DNA from: Shewanella sp. SNU WT4 | GTDB lineage: Bacteria > Pseudomonadota > Gammaproteobacteria > Enterobacterales > Shewanellaceae | DNA length: 64,000 bases | Reading direction: 5' to 3' | NCBI RefSeq assembly: GCF_006494715.1 | Contig: NZ_CP041151.1 | Location: forward strand, 3,906,001 to 3,970,000 | In this document: piece by piece, positions 1 through 8,649 of the stretch | Position numbering within the stretch: position 1 is the first letter of the stretch | How the letters are laid out: each line of letters starts with the position of its first letter | The notes under the pieces: generated by a model | The model's input: the letters and a program-made list of their open reading frames with translations, nothing else | What the model was told of the DNA's origin: nothing | Database searches by the model: none | Made by a program: the position numbers and the translations under genes

Positions 1-464
1 ATCAACATTTGTAAGCGACATTCATCGCTACACACAAAGCGCCACTTAGGCTCAATTAAGCCCGCGAGCTTAACGCCCCAGTCACCGACACTATTAAGTC
101 CCAACTGAGTAATCACGTCCCCTTTTGGGGTGAGTATCGCCAAACTGGCTAATTCCCAGAACATTTGGATATCACTCCAAAATTTCTCTAATACTGCAGC
201 AGGAGGCTCTGGATAAGTGCCAAGCACAAAGTTAAGTTGTTCAACTTCAATCACAGCGCGTTCAACCGATTGATTAATGGCTAACTGCAACTGATTCGCT
301 ACTCTTTGATGCTGAGTTTCAAGCTGCTGATTGCGCTCATCAGTCAGCTGGATATAAGCGACTCTGGCAATAATGCCGCCAATGCAAGTCATCATGATAA
401 TAACCGCCAGCAACAGTTTCCATTTCAAACTAAAAAACCAGGTTCTTCGCCCTTGAATTGTCAT
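1..464 (-). CDS. Membrane sensor protein, N-terminal part (partial)
   Basis: The reading frame is open from an ATG to the window edge, so only the first 154 residues or so are visible. It begins with a short basic segment (MTIQGRRTWFFSLKWK) followed by one hydrophobic helix at about residues 17-34 (LLLAVIIMMTCIGGIIAR). A soluble, probably periplasmic, stretch follows. This is the usual N-terminus of a sensor histidine kinase or GGDEF/EAL protein, but no output domain is in view, so the class is not decided. The start lies 3 bp after the stop of the upstream barrel gene, which in turn overlaps a PstS-like gene, so the three probably form one operon. A sensor placed behind a binding-protein-like gene suggests that its ligand may be handled by those two partners (inference). 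Confidence 0.6.
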   Translation of the reverse strand, partial: MTIQGRRTWFFSLKWKLLLAVIIMMTCIGGIIARVAYIQLTDERNQQLETQHQRVANQLQLAINQSVERAVIEVEQLNFVLGTYPEPPAAVLEKFWSDIQMFWELASLAILTPKGDVITQLGLNSVGDWGVKLAGLIEPKWRFVCSDECRLQML

Positions 465-467
465 GAA

Positions 468-1634
468 TCACCATTGGAATCGGTAAGAGAGTTGAGCTGC
501 CACAATCGACCACTCTTTGGCTTGAGTAAGAGGATCGCGATTAACAAATGACGGCACCCATGCTGCCCCATCTAACTGATGATATTCAAGCGCTAGCATC
601 CAGCTCGGTTCAAACAACCACTGCCCGCCCAAGGTCCAATCTTTACTGTAACTAAAATATTTAGGCTCGCCCTGCACAGCGCTAACAGCCTCAGCATTAC
701 GGTTATTGCTATCTAAATCATAATTGTCAAAACGCAAATAAAGCTGCCAATCTTTGGGCAGAAACACACGCCCCTCCACATAAAATCCTAGGGAATTTCT
801 TTGATAACCTTGGGTATTATTTGGATTTATGCCTTCAGTAAGATTTGCGAACAGATTAATTTCTGAGGTTAATTGCCACCAGTCTTGGCGATATTGCAAG
901 GATGCTACCCATGAATCTATGTCTAAATTGCCATCTAACATGTAACTAGTGCTGTTAAAAACAATATCAGCCTGATAATAAGAAATGCCTACATACCAAG
1001 CTGAACTCTGGTAATTAACCGTGGCGGAATAATAAGGTTCTGGTTCAAACTCACCGCTAGAATGATTGCCAAAAATATTATCGGCTAAGTCATCGCCAAA
1101 GGCCGGAAACCCCGCGATGACATGCCAATTAATCACCCCACTTGCTAACAGATATTCACCAAACCAGTCGCCGCCATCAATCCTAAGCTGCGCGTCCCGA
1201 TACAAGTCTGGGTAAATAGATTGCGGCAATATGATGCTTGGCCGAGTAAAAGGCACATCACGGGTACTGTTATACAGGCCATATTCACCCTTCACGCGCC
1301 CAAGCCGTATGCCTTGCTGCCCTTGCCACAAGTGCCAATTGTATTCCACGAACAGATAATCAAAATTAACGCGACTGTCGGTCAATTCGCCCCATTGTCG
1401 ATAATTAAGGGCGCCAGCTAAGCGTAATGGCGAGTCTGAACGCCAAGAGGTGGCAAGCATAGCTTCGGTCAGTGCAAAACTGTCGTTATCATCACCCACA
1501 ATAAAGCGGCTATTTTCGGTATGCATATAAGCTTGGCTAATAAAGCCATTGGCCTGCCAAGATGTTGCCAGTAAATGGGGGCTAATAAGCGCGGCGCACA
1601 AACAAACGAATATCCGGTGATTAATGACTGCCAT
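468..1634 (-). CDS. Predicted outer-membrane beta-barrel (porin-like) protein
   Basis: This 388-residue protein begins with a signal peptide (MAVINHRIFVCLCAALISP...LLATS). The mature part is rich in alternating aromatic and polar residues and ends in ...QLSYRFQW, a C-terminal aromatic as expected for an outer-membrane barrel. I chose the internal ATG because AAGGAAA lies just upstream; the frame opens 14 codons earlier without a comparable site. The gene overlaps the end of the PstS-like gene by 14 bp and is followed after 3 bp by a membrane sensor gene. It resembles the unnamed porin-like proteins found next to PstS-like and diguanylate cyclase or kinase genes in marine gammaproteobacteria. 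Substrate unknown. The barrel call is firm, the function is not. Confidence 0.7.
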   Translation of the reverse strand: MAVINHRIFVCLCAALISPHLLATSWQANGFISQAYMHTENSRFIVGDDNDSFALTEAMLATSWRSDSPLRLAGALNYRQWGELTDSRVNFDYLFVEYNWHLWQGQQGIRLGRVKGEYGLYNSTRDVPFTRPSIILPQSIYPDLYRDAQLRIDGGDWFGEYLLASGVINWHVIAGFPAFGDDLADNIFGNHSSGEFEPEPYYSATVNYQSSAWYVGISYYQADIVFNSTSYMLDGNLDIDSWVASLQYRQDWWQLTSEINLFANLTEGINPNNTQGYQRNSLGFYVEGRVFLPKDWQLYLRFDNYDLDSNNRNAEAVSAVQGEPKYFSYSKDWTLGGQWLFEPSWMLALEYHQLDGAAWVPSFVNRDPLTQAKEWSIVAAQLSYRFQW

Positions 1635-2028
1635 TGCGATTTCCTTGCGCTTGATACTCAGACGATAAATAGCCAATGGCCCCTGGCGTAGCTTTCACTT
1701 TTTGCCACATGTCTTGCTCATTATTGACCACTTCAGGCCGGTCGCCCGTGCCAGAAAACACTCTTTGGTCCCATTTTTTTTGCAAAAAATAGGGCATTAG
1801 TTTCAATTCTTGTCGGCAAAAATCTTGATGTAAGCTTGATAGCGGCGGCAGAATAAACACCCGGATAGGCTGGCCATCTTGCCAAAATGTCCGCTGCTTA
1901 GAAAAAATCAGCCGTAGGTCACTTTCAGACAGAGTCTCAGCGTTAGAGTCATGAGTAATCACAAAAAATTGCGCATTAAGATTACTGCTAACACATAAAC
2001 ACAGCAGCAATAACGCTAGCTTGTACAT
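1621..2028 (-). CDS. Small PstS-like periplasmic phosphate-binding-type protein
   Basis: This protein of about 135 residues starts with a signal peptide (MYKLALLLLCLCVSSNLNA). Its pattern SESDLRLIF...RTFWQDGQPI...PGAIGYLS is that of the single-lobe PBP-like family related to the phosphate-binding protein PstS. It is much shorter than true PstS (about 320 residues), and no pst transporter genes lie nearby, so uptake is unlikely. A sensory or accessory role for the linked barrel and sensor is more plausible (inference). The start has GGAAG 8 bp upstream; the frame is open for 13 more codons, but that longer version would bury the signal peptide. It is the first gene of the probable three-gene operon. 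Confidence 0.7.
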   Translation of the reverse strand: MYKLALLLLCLCVSSNLNAQFFVITHDSNAETLSESDLRLIFSKQRTFWQDGQPIRVFILPPLSSLHQDFCRQELKLMPYFLQKKWDQRVFSGTGDRPEVVNNEQDMWQKVKATPGAIGYLSSEYQAQGNRNGSH

Positions 2029-2201
2029 AGCAGAACTTCCATGTCTAAGGGGGATATAAAGCAACACATCCTTGTTGCCATTAACATTCTATCTTAGCCA
2101 CTTAAGCATAGATAAAAATAATGACATCCGTGAGGCGCTGTCAAAAAAAGGCTTAGTTAGGATATAATTGCCATCATTCTCATTGAACCGATGACCCCAA
2201 A

Positions 2202-3230
2202 GTGCTCACTAATCCATCTCAACTTATTATGCGCAACCACTCGCTAATTTCTGACCAAAGCGTGTTACTTCTCAATCATGAAGGTGACTCATTAGCCGTG
2301 GAACTCAGCCATAGCTCGCCCCAAGTCGGCGCGCTCGCGTTGGATTATCATCACCATTTAGGTCTTAACAATCAGGCGAATAAGCAGCTCACCTGTCATT
2401 TTGGTCACAGATGGCCACAGCCAGATAAGTTTGATTCAGTGATCATCTATTTTCCTAAAGCTAAGAATTTATTCCCGTATTTACTGCAACTGGCCGCCCA
2501 TCACCTCAATATTGGTGGTCAAGTGCTGGTGACCGGCGAAAATAAAGGCGGTATTAAATCCATCGCTAAGATGATGCCAGCGTGGTTTAGCCCAGCACAT
2601 AAAATCGATAATGCCCGTCATAGTCTGCTGTATGTTAGTGAGTTAATGGCAGCGTCTGCGCCACTCAATCTCAATGATTTTGCTAGCCAATATCAATTAC
2701 AAACACCGCAAGGCGAGCTCACCATTTGTAATTTGGTGGGGGTATTTAGTGAGTCTAAGCTTGATTTGGGCACGCAGTTATTACTGCAGCATTTACCGCA
2801 GCTTAAGGGTCGAGTGTTAGATTTTGGCTGTGGCGCCGGGGTGATTGCCGCAGCGTTACTTAAAGCTCAGCCAGAATTACAGCTGGAATGTGTCGACATT
2901 AACGCCATGGCATTGGCCGCGTGTGAATTAACCCTCAAAGCGAATAACATGCAGGCTAAGGTTTATCCATCAGATGGTTTGGCTCAGACTCAAGGTCAAT
3001 TTGATGCGGTAATTTCTAACCCACCGTTTCATGATGGCTTACAAAGCACCACCCAAATTGCCACCGACTTTGTTAGCGCTAGCGCTAAGCAACTGGCGAA
3101 AGGTGGTCAATGGCAAATTGTGGCTAATGGACACTTACCTTATGGCGATGCAATCGCCAGCGCCTTTAAACAAAGCGTTAACGTGATAGCGAGCACTAAC
3201 AAATATAAGCTCTATCGCCAACGAGGCTAA
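2202..3230 (+). CDS. rsmC: 16S rRNA (guanine1207-N2)-methyltransferase RsmC
   Basis: RsmC makes m2G1207 in 16S rRNA of the 30S subunit, using S-adenosylmethionine. The 342-residue length and two-domain layout fit: a degenerate N-terminal methyltransferase-like half, then a catalytic half with the SAM-binding motif [15 protein letters not shown] near residues 204-218 and the SNPPFHDG motif with N273-P-P-F276, which is typical of N2-guanine methyltransferases. The start codon is GTG. It is transcribed divergently from the PstS-like operon and appears to be a single gene. No oddities were seen. Confidence 0.93.
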   Translation: MLTNPSQLIMRNHSLISDQSVLLLNHEGDSLAVELSHSSPQVGALALDYHHHLGLNNQANKQLTCHFGHRWPQPDKFDSVIIYFPKAKNLFPYLLQLAAHHLNIGGQVLVTGENKGGIKSIAKMMPAWFSPAHKIDNARHSLLYVSELMAASAPLNLNDFASQYQLQTPQGELTICNLVGVFSESKLDLGTQLLLQHLPQLKGRVLDFGCGAGVIAAALLKAQPELQLECVDINAMALAACELTLKANNMQAKVYPSDGLAQTQGQFDAVISNPPFHDGLQSTTQIATDFVSASAKQLAKGGQWQIVANGHLPYGDAIASAFKQSVNVIASTNKYKLYRQRG

Positions 3231-3386
3231 ATTAGCTTATCTACTCAAGACATAGGGTTAGCAAGCTGGTTTAAATTCTTGCTAACCCTAGCACCCCCTC
3301 AACTGCTGAGAAAATTAGTTACAACTAGCGCACGCCTGCAGGCTAAAACTTTGGCATAATGGCGTTTTTTCTCACTGGATGTACAA

Positions 3387-4469
3387 GTGCAACTGCTGAA
3401 TATTGATTGTTTAGGAAAACCGCTACGCCTCGAAGCGTCGTTAGCTGGCTGGCAGGCCGTGTATTGGGACAATGCCTTAGTGGCACAATGCCCAGCAAGC
3501 GCCGATAACCAAGGACAGCGCAGTCATCAATTCCAGCTCCAATCCGGTGAGCAAACGCTCACTATTACCTTAAAGATAGATCTTAATTGGCAGCCATTTT
3601 CCCTGTCTTATCAGCTATACGCGCAAGATAAATTAGTCACCGAAGGCCAGCGCAACCAGCACGATATTGAGCAGCAAACGCCTGTGGTGGCACCGGTTAA
3701 AGTCTCGCAATTAAGCTTAGTGGGCTTAGCGTCTTTAGGTTTTAAGCTACTAAAAAGCGCTAAGGTGATTAAAGTTGTGCTCGCTGGCGCCAGTATCGCC
3801 GCTTACTCTTGGCTATTTTCATTTCAATTTGCTTTAGCACTGATAGCTTGTTTAGTGTTTCACGAGTATGGCCATATTCGCGCCATGAAATACTTTGGCA
3901 TGAAAACCAAAGGCATCTATCTCATCCCCTTTATGGGCGGCTTAGCCCTCAGTGATGAAAAGATAAATACCCGCTGGCAAGATGTAGTGATATCTATCAT
4001 GGGCCCGACCTTTGGCCTACTTATGTCGCTGTTATCTTTAGTGGCTTACTGGATCACTGGCAATATCTTTTTTGCGGGCCTTGCAAGCTTTAACGCCCTG
4101 TTAAACCTCTTTAATTTACTGCCAATTTTGCCGTTAGACGGTGGCCATATCCTAAAAAGCATCAGCTTTTCTATGAATAGCATAGTGGGGTTAGCAGCTT
4201 GCGTTATCGGCGCCGCCATCGGCGTTTATATCAGTTACAGCTTGGGATTAGCCTTATTGGGCTTTTTGTTATTGATAGGCAGTGTTGAAATTGTGTTTGA
4301 ATGGCGCAGTCGTCATCACAGCCATTTATTGCCCTTAGATAGATATGGCCAAGTGTTTTCAGCCATCTGGTATTTACTGACAGTTGGCGCCTTAATCGCA
4401 ATCATTTGGTATTTCGCCAGCAGCGGCGATGACATCTTAGCCCTGCCATTAAAAATCTTAAGCAGCTAA
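3387..4469 (+). CDS. Site-2 protease family (M50) membrane metalloprotease
   Basis: A 360-residue membrane protein. The first 110 or so residues are soluble and not recognised. The membrane domain has the zinc motif HEYGH (H159, E160, H163) in one helix and the second metal-ligand motif LPLDGGH (D251) further on, the arrangement of site-2 / SpoIVFB-type M50 proteases. It has no visible PDZ domain, so it is not RseP. Several hydrophobic segments run from about residue 125 to the end. The start is GTG, with no strong ribosome site visible. The substrate is unknown. A small membrane protein gene follows about 80 bp downstream on the same strand, possibly co-transcribed. Confidence 0.8.
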   Translation: MQLLNIDCLGKPLRLEASLAGWQAVYWDNALVAQCPASADNQGQRSHQFQLQSGEQTLTITLKIDLNWQPFSLSYQLYAQDKLVTEGQRNQHDIEQQTPVVAPVKVSQLSLVGLASLGFKLLKSAKVIKVVLAGASIAAYSWLFSFQFALALIACLVFHEYGHIRAMKYFGMKTKGIYLIPFMGGLALSDEKINTRWQDVVISIMGPTFGLLMSLLSLVAYWITGNIFFAGLASFNALLNLFNLLPILPLDGGHILKSISFSMNSIVGLAACVIGAAIGVYISYSLGLALLGFLLLIGSVEIVFEWRSRHHSHLLPLDRYGQVFSAIWYLLTVGALIAIIWYFASSGDDILALPLKILSS

Positions 4470-4551
4470 GTTTGCCATTCATTCACAATTAAGCCTGGAT
4501 GGCTAAGCTTCGCCCTTATATTGACTTGGCCATCCACTTCATCTGAGCATC

Positions 4552-4998
4552 ATGCCTCGTTATTTCCAATGGTTGTTAGTACTGCTAATTATCCTCATCA
4601 TCAAAACCTCGTTACTTGGCATGGCCATGCTGAGTATGGGCTTAGCCTTGCTTGGACTCATGTTAACGAGTGTGTATCAGCGCTGGAGTCAACACTTAGA
4701 TAAGCAGAGGCTTGAATTGAAGTTTCGCCAAGTGTTTTTGGCCACGCTGTTACTACACACCAGCCTGTATCTTGGCTTGCTAGTAAAGTTAGTGCTCATA
4801 GATAGTTGGCAAGATATCGCCACTTTCATCTTAAGCCATTTACTACTGCACCACAGTTTAAGCGCTGCCATAGCAGGCATTATCACCTTATTAGCCGTGA
4901 GCATTTATGTCCAAGCGCAGCCGATAACAGGGCTTACCGTTAATGCAGATAAGCCATTATCAGCGAAAGATAATAAGCAGCCACTTGGTATAGACTAA
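4552..4998 (+). CDS. Small multi-pass membrane protein, unknown
   Basis: This 148-residue protein is not recognised. It has two closely spaced hydrophobic stretches in the first 45 residues (WLLVLLIILIIK, LGMAMLSMGLALLGLML), a basic polar loop (residues 46-64) and two further hydrophobic stretches at about 65-85 and 95-122, so three or four membrane passes are likely. The C-terminal 25 residues are polar. It follows the M50 protease gene by about 80 bp on the same strand, and partnership with it is possible but not shown. Codon usage looks like the neighbours. Confidence 0.55.
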   Translation: MPRYFQWLLVLLIILIIKTSLLGMAMLSMGLALLGLMLTSVYQRWSQHLDKQRLELKFRQVFLATLLLHTSLYLGLLVKLVLIDSWQDIATFILSHLLLHHSLSAAIAGIITLLAVSIYVQAQPITGLTVNADKPLSAKDNKQPLGID

Positions 4999-5256
4999 TT
5001 AATGGCTTATTTTGACCAATAATGACTGTTCCAATATTTTTATACCACATGGTGCTCATACTAAACCCAGTAACCTTGCTGACGCAATAAAGCATCTAAA
5101 TATCTATTCTGCCAACAGTTAGCATAAGGCTGACGTCACCTGATGAATGCCTCAATTAGCGCAACTGAGGCGCAGATAAATTGCTTTAGCAAAAAAGCAA
5201 TGGTGTAATGAGCCACACCTTTTTGACGATCAACTCCTGCCTAAGGCTAGTATTTA

Positions 5257-6225
5257 ATGAAGTATATTATTGGCGCCTACGCCAGCGCACCCTCTGGCGT
5301 GAGCTGGAATAAAGAGTTAGAAACCGAGTATTACCAACAGCTTAAATCACAAGATAACATAGGTGGCATCGAACACCCGTTCACAGGAACTTTGCATCCC
5401 TTTGATGATGAGTGGTTTCTTAATAATATCGATAAAGATTGGCAATTTGTCTTTACCTCAATTCCGGGTGTGATGGCGCAATTAGCCAAAAATCCACACT
5501 TTGGTATTGCCTCCACCAATGAAGCCGGCAGACAAGCGGCGATTGCGTTTTATCAACAAGCGCAAGTAGCTATCAAAAAACTGAATGATCATTTAGGCCG
5601 CCAAGCCGTCAGCGCCATCATGATACATACTGCACCTAAGATCACCGAAGCTAGCCAATCATCCATAGCGGCGCTTGAAGCCTCGTTAACTAGCTTGCAG
5701 TCTAGCAACTGGCATGGCGCAAAGTTGGTGATTGAGCATTGTGATGCCTATGTGGCGGGTCAAGCGCCAGCGAAAGGCTTTATGCGCCTAGAAGATGAAA
5801 TCACAGCTATTACCAATGTAAATAAAGCGCTTAATGGCGATATTGGTATCTGCATTAACTGGGGACGCTCTGCCATTGAAACTCGTAGTACTACCGGCCC
5901 ATTGCAGCATATCGAGTTAGCTAAAAAAGCTAACTTATTAACTGGATTAATGTTTTCTGGTGCGAGCGATTACGCAGGCCCTTATGGTCAATGGCAAGAC
6001 ACTCATATGCCACCAGCTCAAGCCTTAGGCATTAAAGATTACGCTGAGCATTCATTATTGACCTTAGAGCAAATTCGTCAGTGTATTGCCTTAAGCACCC
6101 CGTCAACATTGGGCTTCTTAGGTGCCAAGATATCACTGCGTCCAAATCAAGCCTGCGTTGAGCAAAGAGTGTCATACGTTAATGGCTTAACACACTTGAT
6201 GCAAAGCGCGAGCGAAACTGTTTAA
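5257..6225 (+). CDS. DUF4862 family protein (predicted TIM-barrel, sugar-isomerase-like)
   Basis: This 322-residue protein begins MKYIIGAYASAPSGVSWN and matches the remembered pattern of the DUF4862 family, which resembles xylose isomerase-like TIM barrels. Strand-like segments with candidate metal or substrate residues are visible: AIMIHTAPKI, GAKLVIEHCDAY, GICINWGRSAIETR and GLMFSGASDY. There is no signal peptide, so it is probably cytoplasmic. The substrate is unknown; members of this family often sit near carbohydrate genes, but none are here. The right-hand neighbour is an insertion element beginning about 50 bp downstream, so any former downstream partner may have been lost. Confidence 0.65.
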   Translation: MKYIIGAYASAPSGVSWNKELETEYYQQLKSQDNIGGIEHPFTGTLHPFDDEWFLNNIDKDWQFVFTSIPGVMAQLAKNPHFGIASTNEAGRQAAIAFYQQAQVAIKKLNDHLGRQAVSAIMIHTAPKITEASQSSIAALEASLTSLQSSNWHGAKLVIEHCDAYVAGQAPAKGFMRLEDEITAITNVNKALNGDIGICINWGRSAIETRSTTGPLQHIELAKKANLLTGLMFSGASDYAGPYGQWQDTHMPPAQALGIKDYAEHSLLTLEQIRQCIALSTPSTLGFLGAKISLRPNQACVEQRVSYVNGLTHLMQSASETV

Positions 6226-6277
6226 ACCTGTAAAGAGCTCAAGCCCTAAAATCAATATCCTAAAACGCTAGTCGGCT

Positions 6278-7668
6278 CTCATAGACAGGATCTTAAGAGT
6301 TAACGCTTTTATTTAGATAGAAAAATGGCCTTATTTGTGATCTGATAATTGTCGCCAAACAAACCATCAAACACAAAAAGGCCAGTGATGATTATCTCTC
6401 TTAAAAAGCAGTTTATGCAATTCTTTAGCGCTCACTTTCTTCAAAAAACGGCAAAAAATATTGGCCTCATGAAACGATGTCGAGCGATTTTGCCCGAACA
6501 ACTTGTACTCAGTCTGATTTCGGCGCTCAGTAAGGGGAATTGTACTTCAATTGCCGATCTGCTCAGGCAGTTCAACGGGATGTGTCTGACCGAAATGGAT
6601 AATGTGGCTTACAAACCTTTTCACAATCAGCTCAGAAAAGAAGCTTTTCCTCTATTCATGCGTCAGTTAGTACAGTTTGCTATCGCACAATTTGCCCGGC
6701 AGCAATGTGCTCAATTACCCGATAAGATGTCTTGTTTTAATGATGTGTTGCTCCAAGATGGTAGTTCTTTTCACGTTCATAGGCAGTTGGCATCTGTTTA
6801 TCCAAGCCGCTTTAAGCGTAACCCTGCAGCGATAGAGTGCCATATGACCATGTCTCTCAAAACCTTTAGTCTTACTGCAATGACGATTAGTGCCGACACG
6901 GCTTCGGAGAGAGATTATCTTCCTAAACCAGCAACGATGGACAACAAATTGCTGCTAGCAGATGCAGGTTACCCAGACTTTGATTACTTTGCCGAGCTTG
7001 AGCGGCATGGAGGGTTCTACATTTTTCGGGGAGCCAAATCCCTCAACCCGACGGTCATCGAAGCGAGGAACTGTAAAGGTCGAACACTGACTAAGTTGGC
7101 AGGCAAAAAACTCAAAGAGATTACGCGCCGCACCAATCGGACAGAGGTGCTTGATTTGGCGGTTTGTAGAGGCAATCAGACATTTCGGGTAATAAGACGC
7201 TGGTTTGCCGAAGAACAACGATTTTGCATTTGGCTTACTAATCTGCCACGAGAAACCTACTCTGCAGATGATATTATGGCAATTTATCGCTGTCGCTGGC
7301 AGATAGAGCTGATGTTTAAAGAGTTGAAATCTCATACTAACTGGCAGCGATTTGCTACAGCACAAAAAGCCATCGTTGATGGCTTAGTCTGGGCCAGTTT
7401 ATTGGCATTGTGCATTAGACGCAGTACGGCACTGCAGATAATGCCTTCAGTTTCGTTATTCAAGGCTGCAAAGAATGTTGATGTGTGGCTGCTGCCCATA
7501 TTTGAGTGCATTAGCCACAAATCATGGTCAGAAATAATAGATAAGATTGATTGGGCGATCCGTTATATAACGAAGAACGCTCCAAAAGCACAACAGAGAA
7601 AATCTAAGAAAGACATAACGTTAGATGGAATTTATGAACAGCTTAATGCTTAAGGTTCAGTCTATGAG
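6278..7668 (+). mobile_element. IS4-family insertion sequence with terminal inverted repeats
   Basis: The element is about 1.39 kb and bounded by imperfect inverted repeats of about 28 bp. The left end reads CTCATAGACAGGATCTTAAG and the reverse complement of the right end reads CTCATAGACTGAACCTTAAG, with further matches inward (GTTAA / ATTAA). It carries one transposase gene. I could not see a matching target-site duplication: the left flank ends ...CTAGTCGGCT and the right flank begins GCAGGCTTAGT. The right end lies inside an integrase gene whose remaining part is absent from the left side, so the insertion was accompanied or followed by a deletion. Confidence 0.85.
6388..7653 (+). CDS. IS4-family transposase
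   Basis: This is a 421-residue DDE transposase. The catalytic triad can be placed at D124 (LLQDGS), D192 (LLADAGYPD) and E307 in YRCRWQIELMFKELK, which fits the Y-(2)-R-(3)-E-(6)-K signature of the IS4 family exactly. I took the ATG at MIISLKKQF; the frame opens 13 codons earlier with TTG. The gene is intact, with no internal stop, so the element may still be active. It reads towards the truncated integrase. Codon choice looks somewhat different from the core genes (for example ATA and AGA/CGG usage). Confidence 0.92.
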   Translation: MIISLKKQFMQFFSAHFLQKTAKNIGLMKRCRAILPEQLVLSLISALSKGNCTSIADLLRQFNGMCLTEMDNVAYKPFHNQLRKEAFPLFMRQLVQFAIAQFARQQCAQLPDKMSCFNDVLLQDGSSFHVHRQLASVYPSRFKRNPAAIECHMTMSLKTFSLTAMTISADTASERDYLPKPATMDNKLLLADAGYPDFDYFAELERHGGFYIFRGAKSLNPTVIEARNCKGRTLTKLAGKKLKEITRRTNRTEVLDLAVCRGNQTFRVIRRWFAEEQRFCIWLTNLPRETYSADDIMAIYRCRWQIELMFKELKSHTNWQRFATAQKAIVDGLVWASLLALCIRRSTALQIMPSVSLFKAAKNVDVWLLPIFECISHKSWSEIIDKIDWAIRYITKNAPKAQQRKSKKDITLDGIYEQLNA

Positions 7669-8183
7669 GCAGGCTTAGTCTTGCTGGGAGCATTCATCCG
7701 TAATTGGATTTGGATAATGTGATTAGCTGTTAACTCACTATATTTCAGATGCGCGATAGTGCCGCAGTGGTCGTTAAAACGCTGCTTATCCTTGTTCCAG
7801 CTAGACTTGCGCTTCTTAGCTAAGGGTAAGTAAGTATCGTAAAAGAACTGACTAATGGTTGGTACGGCATGTAATTGGTCACGCTCTTGCCTTGGGTCTT
7901 GTCCTTGAGCAATCTGAGTCTTATGCGTCCGGGCTATCTTCCTGGCTGACATTAAATCCACATCAGGAAAACGTCCTATGGCAATCGACTTCTTTTGCTC
8001 ATTAATGGAATACCTCAGCATAAAGCGTTTGCTATCCGTCTTGCCTGATAAACATTTAAGGCCGATAACTTCGGTGTCTGAAAATTCAAGTTCAGTAGAT
8101 GATGAATGGGATGGATTACGAGGTAGGGCTTTAAGATTGGCGGTGGTGAATTTGAACTTTTTGGTTTGAAGATGGTTGAGCAT
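7662..8183 (-). pseudogene. Tyrosine recombinase/integrase, N-terminal fragment cut by the IS
   Basis: Only 171 integrase residues remain; the last codons and stop come from the inverted repeat of the adjoining IS. What is left is the arm-type DNA-binding domain (FMLRYSINEQKKSIAIGRFPDVDL, with SARKIA and AQGQDPRQERD, typical of phage and island integrases) and the beginning of the core-binding domain (TISQFFYDTYLPLAKKRKSSWNKDKQRF). The whole catalytic domain with the R-H-R-Y residues is missing, so it cannot recombine. It reads away from the tRNA-Leu gene whose 3' end faces it, the usual place for an integrase of an element inserted in a tRNA. It is therefore a scar of a former genomic island or prophage. 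Confidence 0.85.
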
Positions 8184-8449
8184 ATGAGTACCTCAATTGA
8201 GCTGATATCAAGGTAGTAATATGTATTTGAAACTTTGGTGGTTACGGTGGCAACTTCATTTTTAGAATTTTTACCCTAAACCTTGTCGTCGTCGACGCAT
8301 TACATTTCCGACGACGGCGTCAACAAAATACGGCTAATTTTTACAACTCATCAGACTGAAATTGGTAGACACAGGGGATTCAATGAGACCGCCCAAGCCT
8401 AAATAAACTCATCTTGAGTCGAGTATTACTGCTAAGAAAATTCACATAA
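8184..8449. other. Non-coding remnant of the integrated element
   Basis: This is the integrase upstream region and adjoining non-coding sequence. It holds an imperfect inverted repeat rich in GTCGTC/CGACGA (about 8285-8325) and a 27-nt piece of tRNA-Leu sequence listed separately. No complete gene was found. The sequence is probably what is left of the end of the integrated element; recombinase arm sites would be expected here, but I cannot identify them. Confidence 0.4.
8357..8394 (+). repeat. Partial tRNA-Leu copy, inverted relative to the intact tRNA gene
   Basis: Twenty-six of 27 bases (8357-8383) match the D-loop to anticodon-loop part of the intact tRNA-Leu(CAA) located about 270 bp away. 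The match includes GGTAGACACAGGGGATTCAA. After a diverged stretch the CCGCCC of the variable region is also matched. It lies on the plus strand, whereas the tRNA is on the minus strand. No acceptor or T arm is present, so it is not a functional tRNA. It looks like an attachment-site remnant, but a normal att pair would be a direct repeat. Confidence 0.75.
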
Positions 8450-8566
8450 CGACCAGAGCAGTACCGGAACGTAATCTTGCTAGATAATGAGTATGTTGAA
8501 GCTGGATTGCTCACTGACCAGAAAGCCATGCTGGAGTTGGTGCTGCGGGAAAGGAGTTTTTGCTAA
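8450..8566 (+). pseudogene. Possible 38-codon C-terminal gene remnant
   Basis: An open stretch without a start codon encodes a protein-like peptide (RPEQYRNVILLDNEYVEAG, then LLTDQKAMLELVLRER) before a TAA stop. Its amphipathic C-terminal helix suggests the tail of a lost gene of the integrated element. I do not recognise the family. It is short enough to be chance. Confidence 0.25.
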
Positions 8567-8603
8567 CAAAGCACAGGATATCGACCGGAAACCAAATTTC
8601 AGG

Positions 8604-8633
8604 TACAAAAAAACCGACTCAAGGTCGGTTTAT
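8604..8633 (-). terminator. Rho-independent terminator of tRNA-Leu
   Basis: On the minus strand the hairpin ACCGAC-CTTGA-GTCGGT is followed by a run of seven Ts. It starts about 20 bp after the 3' end of the tRNA, which fits termination of its transcript. Confidence 0.8.
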
Positions 8634-8649
8634 GTCTTCCGAAGAAGAA

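Noticed and set aside
8285..8325. GTCGTC/CGACGA inverted repeat upstream of the integrase, considered as a terminator or att core
   Set aside because: The arms match poorly, there is no T run, and no second copy at the other side was found.
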